Shown: positions 57,315-64,000 of the stretch, in pieces
Position numbering within the stretch: the first letter of the stretch is position 1
Layout of the letters: each line of letters opens with the position of its first letter
Origin: Gammaproteobacteria bacterium
GTDB taxonomy: Bacteria; Pseudomonadota; Gammaproteobacteria; Eutrophobiales; Eutrophobiaceae
Length of the DNA: 64,000 nucleotides
NCBI GenBank assembly: GCA_004297165.1
Contig: SCUJ01000005.1
Span: 186,001-250,000 of the forward strand
Direction of reading: 5' to 3'
The notes under the pieces: model-generated
Databases searched by the model: none
Seen by the model: only the letters and a program-made list of their open reading frames with translations
What the model was told of the DNA's origin: nothing
Position numbers and translations under genes: made by a program

Positions 57315-57800
57315 TCAGGACTTACTTAACAACACAAAACTGACGGCATGGATGTTCTGTACATCCGCCGGAAGTTCCTCCCGGCTCGCCTCCCGCCATT
57401 CCCTGCGATTGAAGACCGGAAAATGCACATCTCCATCCACTCGCGCATGCACCTCGGTGAGATAGATCCTGTCGGCCAGCGGCAAGGCCGCGCGATAGAC
57501 CTCCGCCCCGCCGGCGATCATGACCTCAGCGGCGTCCGCGCACGCGGCCAGTGCTGCATCCAGGCTGTCCGCCACCCGGCAACCGGGGCTGCGGTAATCC
57601 GGATCCCGGCTGATGACGATGTTCTCACGGCCAGGGAGGGGTTTGCCGATGGATTCATGGGTCTTGCGCCCCAGGATCACGGGTTTGCCGAGCGTCAACG
57701 ACTTGAACCGGCGCAGGTCCGCCGGCAGGCGCCACGGGAGCTTGCAACCCTGGCCGATGACGCCCTGTTCGTCCATGGCGACGATGAGCGAAACGATCAT
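57315..57800 (-). CDS. folA: Dihydrofolate reductase
   Basis: A 161-residue NADPH enzyme reducing dihydrofolate. The N-terminus SLIVAMDEQGVIGQGCKLPW, the catalytic Asp in PADLRRFKSLTLGKPVI and the NADPH loop VMIAGGAEVYRAAL are typical; this is a FolA-type enzyme, the trimethoprim target. It follows thyA by 5 bases on the minus strand, pairing the dihydrofolate-producing and -recycling steps. Confidence 0.95.
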   Translation of the reverse strand: MIVSLIVAMDEQGVIGQGCKLPWRLPADLRRFKSLTLGKPVILGRKTHESIGKPLPGRENIVISRDPDYRSPGCRVADSLDAALAACADAAEVMIAGGAEVYRAALPLADRIYLTEVHARVDGDVHFPVFNRREWREASREELPADVQNIHAVSFVLLSKS

Positions 57801-57805
57801 CTCGT

Positions 57806-58600
57806 TTACACCGCTATCGGCGCCGGGATCGCCGGATGCGCCCGATAGCCCGTCAGGGTGAAGTCAGCGTAACGGAAATCGTCGATGGATCTTATCGAGC
57901 GGTTCAATCCCATCGCCGGCAGCGGATAAGGATCGCGGGAGAGTTGCAGGTCCGCCTGTTCCAGATGGTTCAAATACAGGTGTGCGTCGCCGAGGGTAAT
58001 AATGAATTCACCCGCCTCTAGCCCCGTGACCTGCGCTGTCATCAAGGTCAAGAGGGCGTACGAGGCGATGTTGAAAGGCACGCCGAGAAAGATATCCGCG
58101 CTGCGCTGATACATCTGGCAGGACAAGCGGCCTCCCGCCACATAGAACTGAAACAGCGCATGACAAGGCGCCAGCGCCATTTTATCGATCTCGCCCACGT
58201 TCCAGGCGCTGACGATGAGCCGGCGCGAGTCGGGGTCGCGCCGGATTCGCTCGATCACCTCGCCAATCTGATCCACCACGCGGCCATCCGCCGTGCGCCA
58301 GGCACGCCACTGCGCGCCGTAGACCGGACCGAGATCGCCATTCGCGTCCGCCCATTCGTCCCAGATGCTGACCCCGTGATCCCTGAGATATTTGATGTTC
58401 GAGTCGCCCCGCAGAAACCAGAGCAGTTCGTGGATGATGGACTTGAGGTGCAGCTTCTTGGTCGTGACCACCGGAAATCCTTCGGCCAGATCGAAGCGCA
58501 TCTGATAGCCGAACACGCTCAGGGTCCCCGTGCCGGTGCGGTCGCCTTTGCGTATCCCCCGCGTCCTTACATGCCGCAATAATTCGAGATATTCTTTCAC
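57806..58600 (-). CDS. thyA: Thymidylate synthase
   Basis: A 264-residue enzyme making dTMP from dUMP with methylene-tetrahydrofolate. The catalytic Cys is in [14 protein letters not shown], the N-terminal Arg loop in [15 protein letters not shown] and the dUMP-binding [18 protein letters not shown] is present. Length equals E. coli ThyA. It precedes folA and follows lgt; between lgt and thyA is an inverted repeat enclosing heptamer repeats. Confidence 0.97.
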   Translation of the reverse strand: MKEYLELLRHVRTRGIRKGDRTGTGTLSVFGYQMRFDLAEGFPVVTTKKLHLKSIIHELLWFLRGDSNIKYLRDHGVSIWDEWADANGDLGPVYGAQWRAWRTADGRVVDQIGEVIERIRRDPDSRRLIVSAWNVGEIDKMALAPCHALFQFYVAGGRLSCQMYQRSADIFLGVPFNIASYALLTLMTAQVTGLEAGEFIITLGDAHLYLNHLEQADLQLSRDPYPLPAMGLNRSIRSIDDFRYADFTLTGYRAHPAIPAPIAV

Positions 58601-58603
58601 GCT

Positions 58604-58704
58604 TTAGTCACTTGTCACTTGTCATTTGTCATTTGTCATTTGTCATTGGTCACTTGTCATAGGGCATAGGGCAGAAGAAAGAATAACAAGTGACAAGTGA
58701 CTAA
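58604..58704. repeat. Heptamer repeats within a 19-bp inverted repeat
   Basis: Perfect 19-bp arms (58604-58622 and 58686-58704) enclose a spacer. The left arm and spacer contain seven tandem 7-base units of the form TCACTTG/TCATTTG (58608-58656). The right arm reads ACAAGTGACAAGTGACTAA and overlaps the lgt stop codon. In RNA it could fold into a long stem just ahead of the thyA start. Confidence 0.88.
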
Positions 58705-59495
58705 TGACGAATACTTAATGACCTGTAACTTAATATCAGCATCGCTGCTCCAACCAGCACCATCGGCATGGACAACACCATGCCCATCGTGAGCCAGTCG
58801 CCCGCGAGGTAACCGATCTGACGATCCGGTTCGCGAATGAATTCCACCAGGGTGCGAAAGATCCCGTAGAGCACCAGGAACAACCCGGATACCGCCATCA
58901 CCGGCCGTGGCCGGGCCGAGAACCACCAGAGGATGACGAACAGCAGCAATCCTTCCAGAAAGGCCTCGTAGAGTTGAGAGGGGTGTCTCGGTATGCCGCC
59001 CGCCCTGGGATCGGGGAAGATCATCGCCCACGGCAGGTCCGAAGGCGCGCCCCACAACTCCCCGTTGATGAAGTTGCCGATGCGGCCGCTGCCGAGGCCA
59101 ACCGGCCCCACCGGCACGATAAAGTCGGTCACCGCAAAAAATCCCCGCTGTGTTTTACGGGCATAGAGCCAGACCGCCAGCATCACCCCCAGCATGCCGC
59201 CGTGAAAGGACATGCCGCCTTCCCACACGCGGAACACGGCCAGCGGTTCCTCGATATAGTAGGGAAAATTGTAAAACAGAACCGACCCCAATCGGCCGCC
59301 CAGGATGATCCCGACCGTGGCGTAGAAGACCAGGTCCGAGACCTGTTCCCTGGTCCAGCCCCCGCCCCGAGTGCCCCGCAAACGCAACAACCACCAGGAC
59401 AGCAGTATGCCGACCACATAACTGATGCCGTACCAGCGGATCTGCACGGGCCCGAGGGCGATGGCCACGGGATCGATATTCGGATAGTTCAACAC
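58701..59495 (-). CDS. lgt: Prolipoprotein diacylglyceryl transferase
   Basis: A ~264-residue inner-membrane enzyme attaching diacylglycerol to the lipobox Cys of prolipoproteins. The signature GRIGNFINGELWG and the HGG motif in MSFHGGMLGVML are present, with about seven membrane helices. Homologues start at the LNYPNIDPVAI-like sequence; GTG 59495 is the closest start, while the frame is open to ATG 59534, so the start is uncertain by 13 residues. Its stop lies inside the right arm of the inverted repeat. lgt-thyA-folA is a common order. Confidence 0.93.
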   Translation of the reverse strand: MLNYPNIDPVAIALGPVQIRWYGISYVVGILLSWWLLRLRGTRGGGWTREQVSDLVFYATVGIILGGRLGSVLFYNFPYYIEEPLAVFRVWEGGMSFHGGMLGVMLAVWLYARKTQRGFFAVTDFIVPVGPVGLGSGRIGNFINGELWGAPSDLPWAMIFPDPRAGGIPRHPSQLYEAFLEGLLLFVILWWFSARPRPVMAVSGLFLVLYGIFRTLVEFIREPDRQIGYLAGDWLTMGMVLSMPMVLVGAAMLILSYRSLSIRH

Positions 59496-59578
59496 TCGGA
59501 CGGCGCCCTTGTCATACCTGAAGCGGGCCCTCATGATACTGAAATCCGGTCCTGAACTACACCACGGGAGTCAAGCCC

Positions 59579-61645
59579 ATGCCCCGGCGCGAAGCGCCCA
59601 ACGCCCTGATTTACGAAACCAGCCCCTATCTGCTGCAACACGCGCACAACCCGGTGCGGTGGCATCCCTGGGGGGCGCCGGCGCTGCAACTGGCGCGGAC
59701 CGCGGATAAACCCATCCTTTTATCCATCGGTTACTCAGCCTGTCATTGGTGTCATGTCATGGCGCATGAATCCTTCGAGGATCCCGCGACCGCGACACTC
59801 ATGAATGAGTTGTTCATCAATATCAAGGTGGATCGCGAAGAGCGTCCCGACCTCGACCGAATCTACCAACTCGCCCATCAAATGTTGACGCGCCGCCCTG
59901 GCGGCTGGCCGCTCACCCTGTTTCTTCATCCCGAGAATCACGCGCCGTTCTTCGCCGGCACCTATTTTCCGCCGGAAGACCGCTACGGCATGCCGGGATT
60001 CGGCGAGGTCCTGCGGCGCGTCGCGGCCTGGTACCGGGAGCAGCCGGCGGCGGTCCGGGAGCACAACCAGTCCCTGCTGGAGACCTTCCAGCGTCTCGAT
60101 GCGACCTCTCCTTCGGCAACCCGCGCTGAACTCGATGCAACCCTGATTGCACAAGGCATCGCCGAATTACAGCAAAGTTTCGATAACGAACATGGCGGCT
60201 TCGGCCAGGCCCCGAAATTTCCCGTCCCCTCAAATCTTGCATTACTGCTCAAGGCGGGAGGCGCCAATACAGAGGCCCGCGGCATGGCCCTTTTTACCTT
60301 AAGGAAGATGGCCCGCGGCGGCATCCATGACCTCATCGGCGGCGGTTTCTGCCGGTATTCCGTGGATGCGCATTGGGGGATTCCGCATTTCGAGAAGATG
60401 CTCTACGACAATGGTCAATTGCTCGAGCTGTATGCCGATGCCTGGCGCTTTAGCCGCGACGAATTCCTGCTCGGGATCTGCCGGGAGACCGCCGACTGGC
60501 TGATCCGGGAGATGCAGTCCCCGACCGGCGGATTCTATTCCTCGCTGGATGCCGATTCCGATGGCGAGGAGGGCCGTTTCTATATCTGGACCCCCGAACA
60601 GGTAATGAAACTGCTGAACCCCGAGGAATACCTCGTCTTCTCCCGGCACAGCGGCCTCGACCTCCCGCCGAACTTCGAGGGCGAATGGCACCTGTTCAAT
60701 TACCGCGACGCCGGGGAACTGGCCGCGCTCCTGCGCCTGCCGGAGGATCGCGTCCACCAGTCGCTGCGCAGCGCCAGGGAAAAACTCTACACCGCGCGCC
60801 GCTACCGCATCTGGCCGGGGCGCGATGAAAAGATCCTCACCGCCTGGAATGCCCTTGCGATCCGCGGGCTGGTCTCCGCGGGACTCGCCTGCGCGGAATC
60901 CGGCTATATCGATGCGGCCCGGCGCGCGCTGGATTTCATTCGCACCACCCTGTGGCGCGATGGGCGCCTGTTGGCCACCTGCAAGGAAGATCGGGCGCAT
61001 CTCAACGCCTACCTGGACGATTACGCCTTCCTCCTGGACGCCGTCCTGCATCTCCTCGAAGCCGCATGGTCGCTCGATCTCCTCGATTTCGCGCGCAGTC
61101 TCGCCGATTGTCTCCTGGAACATTTCCAGGATCGGGAACGCGGCGGCTTTTACTTCACCGCGCATGACCACGAGAAATTGCTGCGCCGCAGCCGGGAATT
61201 CACCGACGACGCCCTGCCCTCGGGCAATGCGATCGCCGCCAGGGCGCTGGCGCGTCTCGGACATCTGCTCGTCCGCGAGGATTATCTCGCTGCCGCGCGG
61301 GGCTGTCTAAGGGCCGCCCAATCCGGTCTCGAACAGTATCCATCGGCGCATTGCGGCATGCTGCTCGCGTTGCAGGATCATTGCGAGCCGCCCCGCCAGA
61401 TCATCCTGCGCGGTCCTTCGGCAATACTTCCTGACTGGCGGCGGCGCTGTCACGAATCGATCGATCCGGTTGATTCGATCTACGCCATCCCGGGCGAAGC
61501 CGCCGACCTTCCCGAGGCGCTGGTGCAATATCGACCGTTGGCGGAAATAACCGCGTACATCTGCGCGGGCAACCGCTGTCTCCCGCCCATTGTCGGGGCG
61601 ACTGCCCTGGCGGATTATTTGAAAAGCCGGGACGGGCTGGCATAA
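59579..61645 (+). CDS. YyaL-type thioredoxin-fold/glycosidase-like protein
   Basis: A 688-residue DUF255 protein. The N-terminal thioredoxin-like domain (~5-160) starts with [21 protein letters not shown] and has a CxxC in [17 protein letters not shown]. The rest is an (alpha/alpha)6-barrel like six-hairpin glycosidases ([32 protein letters not shown]). The family is wide-spread (bacterial YyaL, human SPATA20) and without an established activity. It is divergent from lgt and independent of pckG, which starts 137 bases later. Confidence 0.92.
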   Translation: MPRREAPNALIYETSPYLLQHAHNPVRWHPWGAPALQLARTADKPILLSIGYSACHWCHVMAHESFEDPATATLMNELFINIKVDREERPDLDRIYQLAHQMLTRRPGGWPLTLFLHPENHAPFFAGTYFPPEDRYGMPGFGEVLRRVAAWYREQPAAVREHNQSLLETFQRLDATSPSATRAELDATLIAQGIAELQQSFDNEHGGFGQAPKFPVPSNLALLLKAGGANTEARGMALFTLRKMARGGIHDLIGGGFCRYSVDAHWGIPHFEKMLYDNGQLLELYADAWRFSRDEFLLGICRETADWLIREMQSPTGGFYSSLDADSDGEEGRFYIWTPEQVMKLLNPEEYLVFSRHSGLDLPPNFEGEWHLFNYRDAGELAALLRLPEDRVHQSLRSAREKLYTARRYRIWPGRDEKILTAWNALAIRGLVSAGLACAESGYIDAARRALDFIRTTLWRDGRLLATCKEDRAHLNAYLDDYAFLLDAVLHLLEAAWSLDLLDFARSLADCLLEHFQDRERGGFYFTAHDHEKLLRRSREFTDDALPSGNAIAARALARLGHLLVREDYLAAARGCLRAAQSGLEQYPSAHCGMLLALQDHCEPPRQIILRGPSAILPDWRRRCHESIDPVDSIYAIPGEAADLPEALVQYRPLAEITAYICAGNRCLPPIVGATALADYLKSRDGLA

Positions 61646-61782
61646 TAACGGCCCATTCTCGTACCATGACTCGCCTTCCCGCCCCTGTGGTTCCGCGATG
61701 TTGAGGTTGCCGGGCGCGCATTGCCGCGGATTACGCGGTTAGAATTCATACAATTACAAGAGTTTATCTTTGAGGTTTTCGC

Positions 61783-63576
61783 ATGGCGTTGACGCATAAA
61801 AAATTAAACCAATGGGTCGCCGATCAGCAGGCGCTCTGCCAGCCCGATCGGGTGGTCTGGTGCAACGGCTCCAGGGAAGAGTACGACGGCATGTGGGATC
61901 TCATGGTCCGCGCCGGCGCGGCAAAACGGCTGAACGAGGCCAAGCGGCCGAACAGCTACTACGTGCGGTCTGTGCCGGAAGATGTGGCCCGCGTCGAGGA
62001 TCGCACCTTCATCTGCTCGAAATCCAAAGAAGAGGCCGGTCCCACCAACAACTGGATCGACCCGGGCGAGATGCGCAAGACCCTGCACGGGCTGTTCGCC
62101 GGCTGCATGCGCGGCCGGACCATGTATGTGATCCCATTCAGCATGGGGCCGGTGGGCTCCCATATCGCGCATATCGGCGTGCAGGTGACCGACTCCCCCT
62201 ACGTCGTGGCCAGCATGCATGTCATGACCAGGGTCGGGGACAAGGTCCTGCAGGTGCTGGGTGAGGACGGCTATTTCGTGCCGTGCGCGCATTCCGTGGG
62301 GGCCCCGCTGGCAGCCGGCCAGAAAGATGTTCCCTGGCCCTGCAATCCCGAGAATCGTTATATCGTGCATTTCCCCGATACCCGCGAGATCTGGTCCTAT
62401 GGCTCAGGCTACGGCGGCAACGCCCTGCTCGGGAAGAAATGCTTTGCCTTGCGCATCGCCTCCGTCATGGCGCGCGATCAGGGCTGGCTCGCCGAGCACA
62501 TGCTGATCATGAAACTCACCAACGCCAAGGGCGTGGTGAAATATGTCGCCGGGGCCTTCCCGAGCGCCTGCGGCAAGACCAATCTGTCCATGCTGACGCC
62601 CACCATCCCCGGCCTGAAGGTGGAGACCATCGGCGATGACATCTGCTGGATGAAATTTCATGAGGACGGCCGCCTCTACGCCATCAACCCGGAGGCCGGG
62701 TTCTTCGGCGTGGCGCCGGGCACCGGGATGGACTCCAATCCCAATGCCGTGCGCACACTGACGCACAATACGGTCTTCACCAATGTCGCCGAGACGGATG
62801 ACGGCGATATCTGGTGGGAAGGCTTGACCCACGAACCTCCCGCGCATCTGACCGACTGGCTGGGGAAGGATTGGACCCCGGCGGCCGGCGCCCCGGCGGC
62901 GCATCCGAACTCGAGATTCACCGTGTCCGCGAGCCAGTGTCCGGTGATCGCCCCGGAATGGGACGATCCGGCCGGCGTGCCCATCAGCGCCATCCTCTTC
63001 GGCGGGCGGCGGGCCTCGGTGGTTCCGCTGGTGAACGAATCCCGGAATTGGGAACACGGCACCTTCCTCGGCACGATCATCGCGAGCGAGATGACCGCCG
63101 CCGCCTTCGGCGCCATCGGCAAATTGCGCCGCGACCCCATGGCGATGCTGCCCTTCTGCGGTTACAACATGGCCGATTACTGGAACCACTGGCTCCAAAT
63201 CGGCAAGACACGGGGCGCGAAATTGCCGAAGATCTTCTACGTGAACTGGTTCCGCAAGAACGGCAACGGGAAATTCATGTGGCCGGGCTTCGGCGAGAAC
63301 AGCCGCGTGCTCAAATGGATCTTCGAACGTTGCGAAGGCACGGCGGCGGCGGTGGATACCCCCATCGGCTATCTGCCGCCCCGGGAGGCGCTGGATCTAT
63401 CCGGTCTGCATGTGGACGGGGCCGACCTCGAAGGACTGCTCCGGGTCGAGGTGGATGGCTGGCTGAACGAGATCCCGCTTATCGGCGAATACTACGACAG
63501 TTTCGGGAAGCACCTGCCGGCGGAATTGCGCACGGAGTTGCGGGAACTCAAGGAGCGGCTGGAAGCGGCGAAATAA
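61783..63576 (+). CDS. pckG: Phosphoenolpyruvate carboxykinase (GTP)
   Basis: A 597-residue enzyme converting oxaloacetate and GTP to PEP and CO2. The nucleotide loop with its catalytic Cys is [13 protein letters not shown], and the mononuclear-metal and substrate blocks [14 protein letters not shown] and [12 protein letters not shown] are typical of the GTP class. Many gammaproteobacteria use the unrelated ATP enzyme PckA instead. It would link the TCA cycle to gluconeogenesis. It converges with typA with a 4-base spacer. Confidence 0.97.
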   Translation: MALTHKKLNQWVADQQALCQPDRVVWCNGSREEYDGMWDLMVRAGAAKRLNEAKRPNSYYVRSVPEDVARVEDRTFICSKSKEEAGPTNNWIDPGEMRKTLHGLFAGCMRGRTMYVIPFSMGPVGSHIAHIGVQVTDSPYVVASMHVMTRVGDKVLQVLGEDGYFVPCAHSVGAPLAAGQKDVPWPCNPENRYIVHFPDTREIWSYGSGYGGNALLGKKCFALRIASVMARDQGWLAEHMLIMKLTNAKGVVKYVAGAFPSACGKTNLSMLTPTIPGLKVETIGDDICWMKFHEDGRLYAINPEAGFFGVAPGTGMDSNPNAVRTLTHNTVFTNVAETDDGDIWWEGLTHEPPAHLTDWLGKDWTPAAGAPAAHPNSRFTVSASQCPVIAPEWDDPAGVPISAILFGGRRASVVPLVNESRNWEHGTFLGTIIASEMTAAAFGAIGKLRRDPMAMLPFCGYNMADYWNHWLQIGKTRGAKLPKIFYVNWFRKNGNGKFMWPGFGENSRVLKWIFERCEGTAAAVDTPIGYLPPREALDLSGLHVDGADLEGLLRVEVDGWLNEIPLIGEYYDSFGKHLPAELRTELRELKERLEAAK

Positions 63577-63580
63577 ATCG

Positions 63581-64000
63581 TCACCCCGCCTTCGCGGCGC
63601 GCTTGCGTTGATGCTCCAGCAGGAGCTTCTTCCGCAGGCGGATGGATTGCGGCGTCACCTCCACCAATTCATCGTCATCGATGAACTCCAGGGCTTGCTC
63701 CAGCGAGTACCGGATCGGCGGGGTGAGCAGGATGTTCTCGTCGCTGCCGGCCGCGCGGATATTGGTCAGTTGCTTGCCCTTCAGGGGATTCACCACAAGA
63801 TCGTTGCTGCGTGAGTGGATGCCGATGATGGCGCCTTCGTACACCTCGTCTCCCGGTTGGACGAACATCCGGCCCCGTTCCTGAAGATTGAAGAGCGCAT
63901 AGGCCAGCGCCTTGCCGGCGCCGTTGGCGATCAGGACGCCATTTATGCGGTTGCCGAATATCCCCGGCTTCACCGGCGCATAGCGGTCGAAGACATGGTA
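63581..64000 (-). CDS. typA: Translational GTPase TypA/BipA, C-terminal part
   Basis: The frame runs off the right edge; 139 C-terminal residues are visible. They read YHVFDRYAPVKPGIFGNRIN, then GVLIANGAGKALAYALFNLQ, FVQPGDEVYEGAIIGIHSR, NPLKGKQLTNIRAAGSDENI and a terminal EFIDDDELVEVTPQSIRLRK, all specific to TypA. It is a ribosome-associated GTPase of stress and ribosome assembly; the G domain is outside the window. Confidence 0.95.
   Translation of the reverse strand, partial: YHVFDRYAPVKPGIFGNRINGVLIANGAGKALAYALFNLQERGRMFVQPGDEVYEGAIIGIHSRSNDLVVNPLKGKQLTNIRAAGSDENILLTPPIRYSLEQALEFIDDDELVEVTPQSIRLRKKLLLEHQRKRAAKAG

Overview
The window is a stretch of bacterial chromosome with dense genes, short spacers, many overlapping stop/start pairs and fairly GC-rich coding sequence. 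The gene order asd-fimV-truA-trpF-accD-folC-dedD-cvpA-purF, the order lgt-thyA-folA facing apaG-apaH, gltA divergent from sucAB-lpdA, and fimV, dedD and prmB themselves point to a gammaproteobacterium. A free-living, possibly sulfur-oxidising lineage near Chromatiales or Acidiferrobacterales is my inference and no gene proves it. I saw no insertion sequence, prophage, CRISPR array, rRNA or tRNA.

Layout. 0-2.3 kb: hybrid histidine kinase (5' end outside the window) and an OmpR-type regulator. 2.3-8 kb (minus strand): htpG with a heat-shock promoter, a GAF/HD-GYP phosphodiesterase, prmB, aroC. 8-11 kb: mutS, fdxA. 11.4-13 kb: PP2C phosphatase and FHA protein. 13-14.3 kb: nth and an orphan RnfE-like gene. 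14.3-18.2 kb: apt, an FAH-family enzyme, mpl, an unknown membrane protein, rppH. 18.2-25.7 kb: gltA facing away from sucA-sucB-lpdA, the oxidative TCA core. 25.7-39.6 kb: the conserved purF...asd block, then dapD and hemW. 39.6-39.9 kb: a strong promoter, structured intergenic DNA and an intrinsic terminator that together look like a small RNA gene. 40-49 kb: accessory genes (Bcr/CflA transporter, MarR regulator, two-subunit aconitase X, GMC oxidoreductase, methylmalonate-semialdehyde dehydrogenase, cation exporter, MetE-core methyltransferase). 49-54.6 kb: a cyclic-nucleotide-binding/rhodanese/coiled-coil protein, a small unknown protein, a nitroreductase and a Ser/Thr kinase. 54.7-64 kb: an atypical lexA, a CigR-like secreted protein, apaG-apaH, folA-thyA-lgt, a YyaL-type thioredoxin-fold protein, GTP-dependent pckG, and the end of typA.

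Most genes are housekeeping. The most unusual items are: the candidate small RNA at 39.66-39.84 kb; the orphan RnfE-like protein that has lost one of its expected cluster cysteines; the 890-residue cyclic-nucleotide/rhodanese/coiled-coil protein with three 54-bp repeats; a LexA with a non-enterobacterial recognition helix beside a 15-bp palindrome; the aconitase X/GMC/MmsA group; and a heptamer repeat array inside a 19-bp inverted repeat between lgt and thyA. Signal transduction is well represented: two-component proteins, c-di-GMP-type hydrolase, Ser/Thr kinase, PP2C phosphatase and FHA reader.
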